Source of the DNA: DATLYF01 sp035575095
Lineage (GTDB): Bacteria > Pseudomonadota > Gammaproteobacteria > Competibacterales > Competibacteraceae
Direction: 5' to 3'
Assembly: GCA_035575095.1 (NCBI GenBank)
Contig: DATLYF010000046.1
Coordinates: 1 to 30,072, forward strand
Length of the DNA: 30,072 bases
The notes beneath the pieces were generated by a model that did no database searches, was not told the DNA's origin, and saw nothing but the letters and a program-made list of their open reading frames with translations. Shown here in pieces: positions 16,012 through 25,108 of the stretch. The position numbers were made by a program, and so were the translations under genes. Each line of letters opens with the position of its first letter. Within the stretch, counting starts at the first letter, position 1.

Positions 16012-16090
16012 TCGGCCCCGTTTCATGCCATCCTCAACGGTGAGCGCGGGCCTGACCCGTACCCGACCCTCGAGAAGAGATTGCCCCACC

Positions 16091-17065
16091 ATGTCCATCG
16101 TCACCAGCTTCGGCGAAGCCCTGATCGACTTCGTACCCTTGGAGAACGGCCTGCCCCTGGCCGAGGTCACCACCTTTGCCCGTGCTCCGGGCGGAGCACC
16201 GGCCAACGTCGCCGCCGCCGTCGCCCGTCTCGGCGGGCAGGCACGCTTCGCCGGCCAGGTGGGGGCCGACGCCTTCGGTGAATGCCTGCGCCGCACCCTG
16301 GAGCGCGTCGGCGTCGATACCCGCTACCTGCTGGCTACCGGCGAGGCCAAGACGGCGCTCGCCTTCGTCTCGCTGCGCGCCGACGGCGAGCGTGATTTCA
16401 TGTTCTATCGCGAGCCCTCGGCGGACATGCTGATGCCGGCCGAGGCCATCACCCCGGCCTGGTTCGCCGACAACGCGGTGTTCCACTTCGGTTCGCTGAC
16501 GCTCACCCACCCGCGCGCGCGCGCCGCCACCTACCGCGCGGTGGAGCTGGCGCGGGCCGCGGGCAACCTGGTCAGCTTCGATCCTAACCTGCGCCTGTCG
16601 CTGTGGCCCTCGGCGGCGGCCTTCAGTGACGCGGTGCGGCCGCTGTTGGGCCAGGCCCATGTACTCAAGCTCAGCGAGGAGGAGCTGCCGGTGCTCTGCC
16701 CCGTTGCCGAGGAGGCCGCAGCCGTGGCCTGGCTGCTGGCGCAGGGCGTGGCGCTGGTGGTCATCACCCGCGGCGAGCGCGGCACCAGCGCTTACAGCCG
16801 CCATGGCCGGGTCGATGCGCCCAGCCTGGCGGTGACGGCGGTGGATACCACCGGCGCCGGCGATGCCTTCGTCGGCGGGCTGCTCTATCAGCTCGCGGCT
16901 GCCGGCATCGGGCCACACAACCTCGATGCCCTGCTCGCCGATTCCGGACGGCTGAGCACCATGCTGCGCTTCGCCAACGCCTGCGGCGCGCTCACTGCCA
17001 CCCGCCGCGGGGCGATTCCGGCGCTGCCCGATCGCGCTGAGGTCGAGGCTGCGCTGGCTGGCTGA
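16091..17065 (+). CDS. PfkB-family sugar kinase, probable fructokinase
   Basis: Phosphorylates a sugar with ATP in the cytoplasm; fructose to fructose 6-phosphate is most likely. The product is 324 residues. PfkB signatures are GGAPANVAAAVARLGGQARFAGQVG near residues 34-56 and DTTGAGDAFVGGLLY with catalytic Asp258. The start MSIVTSFGEALIDFVP is typical of bacterial fructokinases (FGExLIDFVP). The ATG at 16091 is chosen because an upstream in-frame ATG at 15971 would add 40 residues running through the hairpin region; the ribosome site is a weak GAGAAGAGA. The neighbour 19 bases downstream is a mannose isomerase-like gene, which makes fructose the natural substrate. Other PfkB substrates (for example KDG) are less likely. 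Confidence 0.88.
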   Translation: MSIVTSFGEALIDFVPLENGLPLAEVTTFARAPGGAPANVAAAVARLGGQARFAGQVGADAFGECLRRTLERVGVDTRYLLATGEAKTALAFVSLRADGERDFMFYREPSADMLMPAEAITPAWFADNAVFHFGSLTLTHPRARAATYRAVELARAAGNLVSFDPNLRLSLWPSAAAFSDAVRPLLGQAHVLKLSEEELPVLCPVAEEAAAVAWLLAQGVALVVITRGERGTSAYSRHGRVDAPSLAVTAVDTTGAGDAFVGGLLYQLAAAGIGPHNLDALLADSGRLSTMLRFANACGALTATRRGAIPALPDRAEVEAALAG

Positions 17066-17084
17066 GAAATAAGGAGATGTTCAC

Positions 17085-18272
17085 ATGAGATCCCTACCCG
17101 ACTTCCGCTCCCCTGAGTTCCTGCGCGAGCACGGCCGCTCCATCCTGGCCTTCTACCTGCCGCGCTGCCGCGACCCGCGCGGCGGCTTCTACCATTACTA
17201 CCGCGACGACGGCTCGGTCTACGATGCCGAGCGCCGCCACCTGGTGAGCAGTACCCGCTTCGTCGTCAATTTCGCCTGGGCGGCCCAGCTCTATGGCGCC
17301 ACCGGCTATCTCGATCTGGTGCGCCACGGGCTGGCGTTTCTGGAGTCCCACCACTACGACCGGGAGGCCGGCGGCTACCGCTGGGAGATCAGCCGCGACG
17401 GCGCGCTGCTCGATGCGCAGTTCTACGCCTACGGGCACGCCTTCGTGCTGCTCGCCCACGCCAGCGCCCTGGCGGCGGGGGTAGAGGAGGCGCGGCAAGG
17501 GCTGGAACGGAGCTGGGAGATCCTGGAGCAGCGCTTCTGGTCGCCGCAGCACGGCCTCTACGCCGACATCGCCGACTGCGAGTGGCGCCTCGATCCCTAC
17601 CGCGGCCAGAACGCCAACATGCACGCCTGCGAAGCGCTGCTGGCCGCCTACGAGGCGAGCGGTGAACAGCGCTACCTGGAGCGCGCCGCGACGCTGGCCC
17701 ACAACATCACCGTGCGCCAGACCGCCACCACCGACGGGCTGGTGTGGGAGCACTACGACAGCGACTGGAACGTCGACTGGGAATTCCACAAAGACCAGCC
17801 CGACGACCTGTTCCGCCCCTGGGGCTTCCAACCCGGCCACCAGGTGGAGTGGGCCAAGCTGTTGCTGATCCTGGAGCGCCATCGACCCGCCGAGTGGCTG
17901 CTGCCGCGGGCACGAGAGCTGTTCGAGCGAGCGGTGGAGCGGGGCTGGGACGGCCGCTATGACGGTCTGGTCTATGGCTTCGCCCCGGACGGCGCGTTCT
18001 GCTCGGCCGACAAGTACTTCTGGGTGCAAGCCGAAGCCCTGGCGGCGGCGGCCCTGCTGGCCCGGCGCAGCGGCGAGGAACGCTATTGGCAGTGGTACGA
18101 TCGGCTCTGGGCCTATAGCTGGGAGCACCTGGTGGATCACCGCTTCGGTGCCTGGTTCCGCATCTTGAGCCGCGACAACCGCCAGTACAGCAACGAGAAG
18201 AGCCCCGCCGGCAAGGTGGACTACCACACCTTCGGCGCCTGCGTGGAGGTGCTGAAGGCGCTGGGCGGATGA
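17085..18272 (+). CDS. AGE-superfamily aldose-ketose isomerase, probable D-mannose isomerase
   Basis: A 395-residue (alpha/alpha)6-barrel protein of the N-acylglucosamine 2-epimerase superfamily. Family motifs are RRHLVSSTRFVVNFAWA (51-67), GQNANMHACEALLAAYE, EFHKDQPDDLFRPWGFQPGHQVEWAKLLL with His252, and DYHTFGACVEV with His381; the two histidines are the expected acid/base pair. HLVSSTRF and the C-terminal DYHTFGA favour the mannose isomerase/YihS branch over true 2-epimerases. AAGGAG precedes the ATG. With the fructokinase it would give mannose to fructose to fructose 6-phosphate without a mannose kinase. Lyxose isomerase-type or other aldose substrates remain possible. No sugar transporter gene is next to it. 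Confidence 0.85.
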   Translation: MRSLPDFRSPEFLREHGRSILAFYLPRCRDPRGGFYHYYRDDGSVYDAERRHLVSSTRFVVNFAWAAQLYGATGYLDLVRHGLAFLESHHYDREAGGYRWEISRDGALLDAQFYAYGHAFVLLAHASALAAGVEEARQGLERSWEILEQRFWSPQHGLYADIADCEWRLDPYRGQNANMHACEALLAAYEASGEQRYLERAATLAHNITVRQTATTDGLVWEHYDSDWNVDWEFHKDQPDDLFRPWGFQPGHQVEWAKLLLILERHRPAEWLLPRARELFERAVERGWDGRYDGLVYGFAPDGAFCSADKYFWVQAEALAAAALLARRSGEERYWQWYDRLWAYSWEHLVDHRFGAWFRILSRDNRQYSNEKSPAGKVDYHTFGACVEVLKALGG

Positions 18273-18554
18273 TCTTGAGGGCAGGCAAATACTCGGTCCG
18301 TCCCTTGGTTTTCGCCATTGACGCGCTAGCGCTGGCACCGCGCCCCTCTCAGGAGGCGTCGTCGTCCAGCTCCGCGTCCATCTCGGCCAGCGCCTCGGCG
18401 CTGCTCGTTCAGCTGATATGCTCGCGAGTTGCCCCGCGCTGTGTGGGGTATGTAAGGGACAGATAAGATGTGAAATGAGGACAGCCGAATGCCGAAACGG
18501 CTTGTCCACCGGCTGTGAGCCGACTGCGAGCCATCAGCAGAAGGCTCGAGCCGG
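18273..18554. other. Gene-free stretch with degraded sequence
   Basis: No intact gene was found here. Features visible are a hairpin-prone segment (ACAGCCG at 18481-18487 complementary to CGGCTGT at 18510-18516) and a short minus-strand tail reading AEALAEMDAELDDDAS followed by a stop at 18349. That tail looks like the C-terminus of a lost protein but is preceded at once by an in-frame stop. Together with the truncated toxin gene next to it, the stretch looks like a decayed or rearranged segment. Confidence 0.4.
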
Positions 18555-18564
18555 CAGTACCGTC

Positions 18565-18867
18565 AGGGCCCGTAACGTGCGGGGGCAGCCCGGCCTCCTG
18601 CGCGCCCTTGCAGAAGCCGCGGTCGAACGTGCGCATCAGCGCATCGCCACAGACAGCGAGATGCAGGGCGTCGGCGAAGTCGGCACCGAGCCGGTACCAC
18701 TGTAGAGCATCCATGATCTGGATGTGGTCCGCGATCACCACGTTGTCGATCTCGATCAACGCTGCGAAGAAAGCGGGCAGAGTCTCGCATGGCCGCTTGT
18801 AGCGGCTGCGCAGAACCCATTCGGTTTCGAGCAGAACGGTGCGCTGGCCCCGGCAACTTCTGGAACA
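18565..18867 (-). pseudogene. 5'-truncated PIN-domain (VapC-like) toxin remnant
   Basis: On the minus strand the frame reads TVLLETEWVLRSRYKR, then AFFAALIEIDNVVIADHIQI, then LGADFADALHLAV, then TFDRGFCKGAQEAG. This is the order of motifs in VapC PIN-domain ribonucleases (acidic residue in LLETxW, DxxDALH, and the final TFDxxF). The first about 40 residues, including the DTNVLVR first acidic residue, are missing, and an in-frame stop lies at 18907-18909 with no ATG between. No vapB antitoxin precedes it; its expected place is occupied by the astC promoter. The similarity fades after about 18570 although the frame stays open to 18409. It is therefore a non-functional remnant. Identification is from motif pattern only. 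Confidence 0.6.
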
Positions 18868-18891
18868 ACTAGTCGCATTCCCGTAATGCGC
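18850..18891 (+). promoter_or_regulatory. Putative ArgR operator upstream of astC
   Basis: The strong half-site AGTCGC (18871-18876)-N8-AA (18885-18886) is preceded 21 bp upstream by a weak half that keeps AA (18864-18865). It shares CTG-N-AACAA, GTCGCATT and AATGC at identical positions with the aotJ site. It overlaps the 5' end of the toxin remnant and ends 57 bp before the astC start. Confidence 0.65.
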
Positions 18892-18907
18892 AGCGCGCGC
18901 AGGCGCC

Positions 18908-18913
18908 TAGAAT
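18908..18913 (+). promoter_or_regulatory. Putative -10 element of the ast operon
   Basis: TAGAAT matches TATAAT at 5 of 6 positions and lies 17 bp after the AATGCG end of the ArgR site. No good -35 hexamer is present; the ArgR site occupies that position, as expected for an activator-dependent promoter. The leader would be about 30 bases. Confidence 0.55.
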
Positions 18914-18948
18914 CCCATCATCATCCGACCATCGCCCGAGACTTCGCC

Positions 18949-20166
<1,218 letters not shown>

Positions 20167-20182
20167 GCCGCGGAGCCTGGCC

Positions 20183-21196
20183 ATGCTGATGCTACGTCCG
20201 AGCCGACTGTCCGACATCGCCGCGGTAGAGCGCATCGCTGCCGCCAGCCCGGTGGGGATGACCTCCCTGCCGGTGAACCGCGAGACCTTGTATCGCAAGA
20301 TCCAGGCGTCGCTGGACTCGCTGGCGGCCGATGTGCGCTTCCACGGCGAGGAGAGCTATTTCTTCGTACTGGAGGACGGGGAGAGCGGCGAGGTGGTGGG
20401 CTGCTCCGGCATCGTCGCCTCGGCCGGCTTCAACGAGCCGTTCTACAACTACCGTAACGAGACCATCGTCCACGCCTCGGCGGAACTGGGCATCCACAAC
20501 CGCATCCACGCCCTGTCGCTGTGCCACGACCTCACCGGCAACACTTTGCTGGTGGCGTTCTACATCGAGCCACGCGCGGCGCGCGGCGCTGGGGCGGATC
20601 TGCTCTCGCGCGGGCGCTTTTTGTTCATCGCCAACCATCCGCAGCGCTTCGCCGAGCGGATCGTCGCCGAGATGATGGGGCTGACCCGCGCGGATGGTTC
20701 GTCGCCGTTCTGGGACAGCGTCGGCCGGCGCTTCTTCGGCATCGACTACCAGGAGGCGGAGCTGCACTGCGGGGTGCGCGGGCGCACCTTCATCGCCGAG
20801 CTGCTGCCGCAGCACCCGCTCTACGTGCCGCTGCTGTCCGATGAGGCCCAGGCCGCCATCGGCCAGGTCAACCCAGCCCACGAGGTGGCCTTCGAGGTGC
20901 TCATGCGCGAGGGCTTCGAGACCGACCACTACATCGACATCTTCGACGGCGGTCCGACGCTGCACGCGCGCACCGACAGCATCCGCACCATCGCCCGCAG
21001 CCGGCTGCTGAAGACCAGGCGCGGTCGGCAGCGGGCCGGGGTGCCGCATCTCATCGCCAACACCCGGCTCTCCGAGTTCCGCTGCCTGATCACCGATCTC
21101 GCCCCACCGGTGCGCGATGAGATCGAGCTGGCGCCGACGCTCATCGAGCGCTTGCTGCTCGAGGACGGCGATCTGGTGCGCATCGCGCCGCTGTAA
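20183..21196 (+). CDS. aruF: Arginine N-succinyltransferase, alpha-type subunit
   Basis: Transfers succinyl from succinyl-CoA to the alpha-amino group of arginine (and ornithine), the committed AST step. In Pseudomonas the enzyme is a heteromer of AruF and AruG, and both genes are present here. The product is 337 residues, the usual size. AstA-family blocks: LRPSRLSDIAAVERIA, GMTSLPVNRETL, SPFWDSVGRRFFGIDY, FIAELLPQHPLY, and HYIDIFDGGPTLHA. The ATG at 20183 has CGGAG 7 bases upstream and is 16 bases after astC. Which of the two tandem genes is the alpha subunit follows Pseudomonas gene order. Confidence 0.93.
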   Translation: MLMLRPSRLSDIAAVERIAAASPVGMTSLPVNRETLYRKIQASLDSLAADVRFHGEESYFFVLEDGESGEVVGCSGIVASAGFNEPFYNYRNETIVHASAELGIHNRIHALSLCHDLTGNTLLVAFYIEPRAARGAGADLLSRGRFLFIANHPQRFAERIVAEMMGLTRADGSSPFWDSVGRRFFGIDYQEAELHCGVRGRTFIAELLPQHPLYVPLLSDEAQAAIGQVNPAHEVAFEVLMREGFETDHYIDIFDGGPTLHARTDSIRTIARSRLLKTRRGRQRAGVPHLIANTRLSEFRCLITDLAPPVRDEIELAPTLIERLLLEDGDLVRIAPL

Positions 21197-21216
21197 CCAC
21201 AGGACGAGATCCCGAT

Positions 21217-22245
21217 ATGTTCGTCAGACCGATACGCCAGGACGATCTGGGGTCGCTGCTGGAGCTGGCCCGTTCCGCCGGAGTAGGACTGACCACCCTG
21301 CCGGCCAGCGAGGAGCTCCTGGGTCGCCGCATCGCCGCCTCCTGCGCTGCCCTGGGCGCCGAGCCCCGGCCGGAGAACACCAGCCTGCTGTTCGCCCTGG
21401 AGGATTCGCGCAACGGCCGGGTGGTGGGCATCTGCGGCCTGGAGGGGGCGGTGGGCATCACCGAGCCCTGGTACAACTACCGCGTTGGGCTGGCGGTGCA
21501 CAGCTCCCGCGAGCTGGGCATCTATCGCAAGCTGCAGACCCTGTTCCTGACCAACGACCTCACCGGCTCGGCCGAGCTGTGTTCGCTGTTCCTGCACGCC
21601 GACTATCGCCACAGCAATAACGGCGGGCTGCTGTCCAAGTCGCGCTTTCTGTTCCTGGCCGAGTTTCCGGAGCGTTTCGAGCGGCGGGTAATTGCGGAGA
21701 TGCGCGGGGTGGCCGATGCGGCCGGCCGTTCGCCGTTCTGGGAGAGCCTGGGCCGCCATTTCTTCAAGATGGAGTTCTCCGAGGCTGACTACCTCACCGG
21801 CATTGGCCAGAAGTCCTTCATCGCCGAGCTCATGCCCAAGCATCCGCTGTATGCCGAGTTCTTGTCCGAGGCAGCGCGGGCGGTGATCGGCCAGGTGCAC
21901 GAGAACACCCGGCCGGCGCTGGCGATGCTCAGCGGCGAGGGCTTCCGCTACCAAGGCTATATCGACATCTTCGACGGCGGTCCGACCCTCGAATGCGAGC
22001 TTGCTGACATCCGCGCCGTGCGCGACAGCCGCATCCTCACCGCCGTGCCCGGCGCAGGTGTGGGGGAGGGCCGGCTGTGGCTGGTGTCCAATCGCCGCCT
22101 GCACGGCTATCGCGCCTGTCTGGCCAGGACCGATCCCACCGGCACGGAGCTGCCGCTCAGCGCCGAGGTGCTGGCGCGACTCGCGCTGACCCCCGGCGAC
22201 AGCGTGCGCGCCGTGCCCCTGTCCGCCAAGGAGAGACCCGAATGA
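21217..22245 (+). CDS. aruG: Arginine N-succinyltransferase, beta-type subunit
   Basis: Paralogous partner of the preceding gene, 342 residues. It shares the same blocks: FVRPIRQDDLGSLLELA, GLTTLPASEELL, SPFWESLGRHFFKMEF, FIAELMPKHPLY, and YIDIFDGGPTLECE. The two genes clearly arose by tandem duplication. The start at 21217 is preceded by CACAGGACGAG, and it lies 20 bases after aruF. The stop overlaps the astD start (ATGA). Heteromeric assembly with AruF is inferred from Pseudomonas. Confidence 0.93.
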   Translation: MFVRPIRQDDLGSLLELARSAGVGLTTLPASEELLGRRIAASCAALGAEPRPENTSLLFALEDSRNGRVVGICGLEGAVGITEPWYNYRVGLAVHSSRELGIYRKLQTLFLTNDLTGSAELCSLFLHADYRHSNNGGLLSKSRFLFLAEFPERFERRVIAEMRGVADAAGRSPFWESLGRHFFKMEFSEADYLTGIGQKSFIAELMPKHPLYAEFLSEAARAVIGQVHENTRPALAMLSGEGFRYQGYIDIFDGGPTLECELADIRAVRDSRILTAVPGAGVGEGRLWLVSNRRLHGYRACLARTDPTGTELPLSAEVLARLALTPGDSVRAVPLSAKERPE

Positions 22246-23708
22246 CCACCCAGTTCATCGCCGGCCGCTGGCAGGAAGGCCGCGGCCAGAGCTTCACCTC
22301 CCGGGATCCGGTGAGCCAGGCCGAACTCTGGTCCGGCCGCGCCGCCGACGCCGACCAGGTGGCTGCGGCTCTGCGCGGCGCCCGCACCGCCTTCCCAGCC
22401 TGGCGCGACCTGAGCGCGGACTCCCGTATCGCCCTGGTGCGCGACTTCGCCACTCTGCTCGAGTCCCACCAGGAGGAGCTCGCCGCTGCCATCGGCCGCG
22501 AGACCGGCAAGCCGCGCTGGGAGGCGCTGACCGAGGTGCAGAGCATGATCGGCAAGGTGGAGATCTCCATCCGCGCCTATCAGGAGCGCACCGGCAGCCG
22601 CGACGGCGAGCTGGGCGATGCCCGCGCCGTGCTGCGCCACCGTCCCCACGGCGTAGTGGCGGTGTTCGGCCCCTACAACTTCCCCGGCCACTTGCCCAAC
22701 GGCCACATCGTGCCGGCGTTGATCGCCGGCAACACGGTGGTGTTCAAGCCTTCGGAGCTGACGCCGCTGGTGGCCGAGCTGACGGTGCGGCTGTGGGAGC
22801 GGGCCGGACTGCCCGCCGGGGTGCTGAGCCTGCTGCAAGGCGGGCGCGACACCGGCATCGCCCTGGCCAACCACCCGGACCTGGACGGCCTGTTCTTCAC
22901 CGGCAGCTCCGCCACCGGCCATGCCCTGCACCGGCAATATGCCGGCCAGCCGCACAAGATCCTGGCCCTGGAGATGGGCGGCAACAACCCGCTGATCGTG
23001 CAGGACGTGGCCGATCTGGACGGCGCTGTGCACCACACCCTGCAGTCGGCCTTCGTCTCCGCCGGGCAGCGCTGTACCTGTGCTCGCCGCCTGCTGGTGC
23101 CAGTAGGGCAGGTGGGCGACGCCTTCCTGGCGCGGCTGGTGCAGGCGGCGGCGCAGCTGCGCGTGGGGCGCTGGGACGACGAGCCGCAGCCCTTCATGGG
23201 GGCGGTGATCTCGCTCCAGGCTGCCGAACAGATGCTCATTACCCAGGCCCGGCTGCTGGCCCTGGGGGCGCAGGCGCTGCTGGAGATGCGCCGGCTGCAG
23301 CCGCCGGGTAGCGCGCTGCTGTCGCCGGGCATCCTGGACGTGAGCGCGGTGCGCGAGCTGCCCGACGAGGAGTACTTCGGGCCGCTCTTGCAGGTGCAGC
23401 GCTATCGTGATTTCGACGCGGCCATGCGACTGGCCAACGCCACCCGCTACGGTCTGGCCGCCGGTCTGCTCAGCGATCGCCGCGACCTCTACGAGCATTT
23501 CTGGCGTGAGATCCGAGCCGGCATCGTCAACTGGAACAAGCCGCTGACCGGGGCCTCTAGCGCTACGCCATTCGGGGGCATCGGCGCCTCCGGCAACCAC
23601 CGGCCCAGCGCCTATTACGCGGCGGACTACTGCGCCTATCCGGTCGCCTCGCTAGAGGCGGAGCGCGCCATGGTGCCGGCCCGACTGCCGCCGGGGATGG
23701 TGCTGTAA
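22242..23708 (+). CDS. astD: N-succinylglutamate 5-semialdehyde dehydrogenase
   Basis: NAD-dependent aldehyde dehydrogenase that oxidises succinylglutamate semialdehyde to succinylglutamate, the fourth AST step. The product is 488 residues. The catalytic nucleophile Cys278 lies in SAGQRCTCARR and the general base Glu244 in LEMGGNNPLIV; the NAD-binding VFGPYNFPGHLPNGHIVPAL and the FTGSSATG loop are typical of AstD. The ATG at 22242 overlaps the aruG stop by four bases and has AAGGAGAGAC upstream. Confidence 0.95.
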   Translation: MTTQFIAGRWQEGRGQSFTSRDPVSQAELWSGRAADADQVAAALRGARTAFPAWRDLSADSRIALVRDFATLLESHQEELAAAIGRETGKPRWEALTEVQSMIGKVEISIRAYQERTGSRDGELGDARAVLRHRPHGVVAVFGPYNFPGHLPNGHIVPALIAGNTVVFKPSELTPLVAELTVRLWERAGLPAGVLSLLQGGRDTGIALANHPDLDGLFFTGSSATGHALHRQYAGQPHKILALEMGGNNPLIVQDVADLDGAVHHTLQSAFVSAGQRCTCARRLLVPVGQVGDAFLARLVQAAAQLRVGRWDDEPQPFMGAVISLQAAEQMLITQARLLALGAQALLEMRRLQPPGSALLSPGILDVSAVRELPDEEYFGPLLQVQRYRDFDAAMRLANATRYGLAAGLLSDRRDLYEHFWREIRAGIVNWNKPLTGASSATPFGGIGASGNHRPSAYYAADYCAYPVASLEAERAMVPARLPPGMVL

Positions 23709-23731
23709 ACATCGAAGATGAGGATCGTTCC

Positions 23732-25078
23732 ATGAACGCCTACGAAGTCAATTTCGACGGCTTGGTCGGCCCCACCCATAACTACGCCGGCCTGTCCTAC
23801 GGCAACGTCGCCTCGCTGCGCAACGAAAAGGCGGTGTCCAATCCGAAGCTCGCCGCCAAGCAGGGCCTGGCCAAGATGAAGGCCCTCTACGACCTGGGCT
23901 TCAAGCAGGGCGTACTCGCCCCCCACGAGCGGCCGGACGTGGCCAGCCTGCGCCGGCTCGGCTTCACCGGCAGCGATGTCCAGGTGATCGAGAAAGCGGC
24001 GCGCAAGGCGCCGGCCATCCTCGCCGCGGTGAGCTCGGCCTCGGCCATGTGGGCGGCCAACGCCGCCACCGTCAGCCCCTCGCCGGATACGGCCGATGGT
24101 CGTGTGCACTTCACCCCGGCCAACCTCAACAACAAGTTCCACCGCGCCATCGAACATCCCACCACCGGACGTATCCTGCGCGCCATGTTCGGTGATGAGC
24201 GCCACTTCGCCCATCACCCGGCGCTGCCGGCGCAGATGCACTTCGGCGACGAGGGCGCGGCCAACCATACCCGCTTCTGCGCGCACTACGGCGCGCCTGG
24301 GGTGGAGTTCTTCGTCTACGGCCAGTCCGCCTTCGACACCAGCCGCCCGGTGCCGCGCCGCTTCCCGGCCCGGCAGACCCTGGAGGCCAGCCAGGCCATT
24401 GCCCGGCTGCACGGCCTAGTCCCCGAGCGTACCGTATTCGCCCAGCAGCATCCCGATACCATCGACCAGGGGGTGTTCCACAACGACGTGATCGCGGTGG
24501 GCAACTGCCAGGTGCTGTTCCATCACGAGAAGGCCTTCCTCGACCAGGAGCAGGTGCTGGCCGAGATCCGCGCCAAGCTGGAGCGGCTCGGCTGCCCGTT
24601 CATCGCCATCGAGGTGCCGGAGGCCGCGGTGACGGTGGAGGAGGCGGTGAACTCCTATCTGTTCAACAGCCAGTTGCTATCGCGTGGCCCGGACGACATG
24701 CTGCTCGTGGTGCCGGAGGAATGCCGCAGCGATGTCCGGGTGTGGAACTATCTGGAGTCGCTCACCGCCTCCGGCGGGCCGATCCGCGCGGTCAAGGTAT
24801 TCGACCTCAAGCAGTCCATGCAGAACGGCGGCGGCCCCGCCTGCCTGCGCCTGCGGGTGGTGCTGAACGAGGCCGAGCTGGCCGCCACCAACCCCAGGGT
24901 GCTGATGTCGCAGGAGCTGTTCGCCACCCTCAATGCCTGGGTGGATCGGCATTATCGCGATCGCCTCACCGCCGAAGACCTAGGCGATCCACAGTTGCTG
25001 GAGGAGTGCCGCACCGCGCTGGACGAGCTCACCCGCATCCTCGGTCTGGGTTCGGTCTATCCCTGCCAGATGGCTTGA
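23732..25078 (+). CDS. astB: N-succinylarginine dihydrolase
   Basis: Hydrolyses N2-succinylarginine to succinylornithine, two NH3 and CO2, the second AST step. The product is 448 residues, a guanidino-modifying enzyme. Hallmarks are the N-terminal YEVNFDGLVGPTHNYAGLSYGN, the FHNDVIAVGN block with an active-site His, and the nucleophile Cys371 in QNGGGPACLRLRVVL. The ATG at 23732 has GAGGATC upstream. It is the last ast gene here; succinylglutamate desuccinylase (astE), which often follows, is replaced by a convergent repressor gene, so the last step must be encoded elsewhere. Confidence 0.95.
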   Translation: MNAYEVNFDGLVGPTHNYAGLSYGNVASLRNEKAVSNPKLAAKQGLAKMKALYDLGFKQGVLAPHERPDVASLRRLGFTGSDVQVIEKAARKAPAILAAVSSASAMWAANAATVSPSPDTADGRVHFTPANLNNKFHRAIEHPTTGRILRAMFGDERHFAHHPALPAQMHFGDEGAANHTRFCAHYGAPGVEFFVYGQSAFDTSRPVPRRFPARQTLEASQAIARLHGLVPERTVFAQQHPDTIDQGVFHNDVIAVGNCQVLFHHEKAFLDQEQVLAEIRAKLERLGCPFIAIEVPEAAVTVEEAVNSYLFNSQLLSRGPDDMLLVVPEECRSDVRVWNYLESLTASGGPIRAVKVFDLKQSMQNGGGPACLRLRVVLNEAELAATNPRVLMSQELFATLNAWVDRHYRDRLTAEDLGDPQLLEECRTALDELTRILGLGSVYPCQMA

Positions 25079-25108
25079 GACTGAGCTCAAGGCGTGTCCT
25101 GGCTGCAA

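Noticed and set aside
17094..18509. 471-codon minus-strand frame over the isomerase gene
   Set aside because: No domain; the plus strand holds the complete AGE-family motif set.
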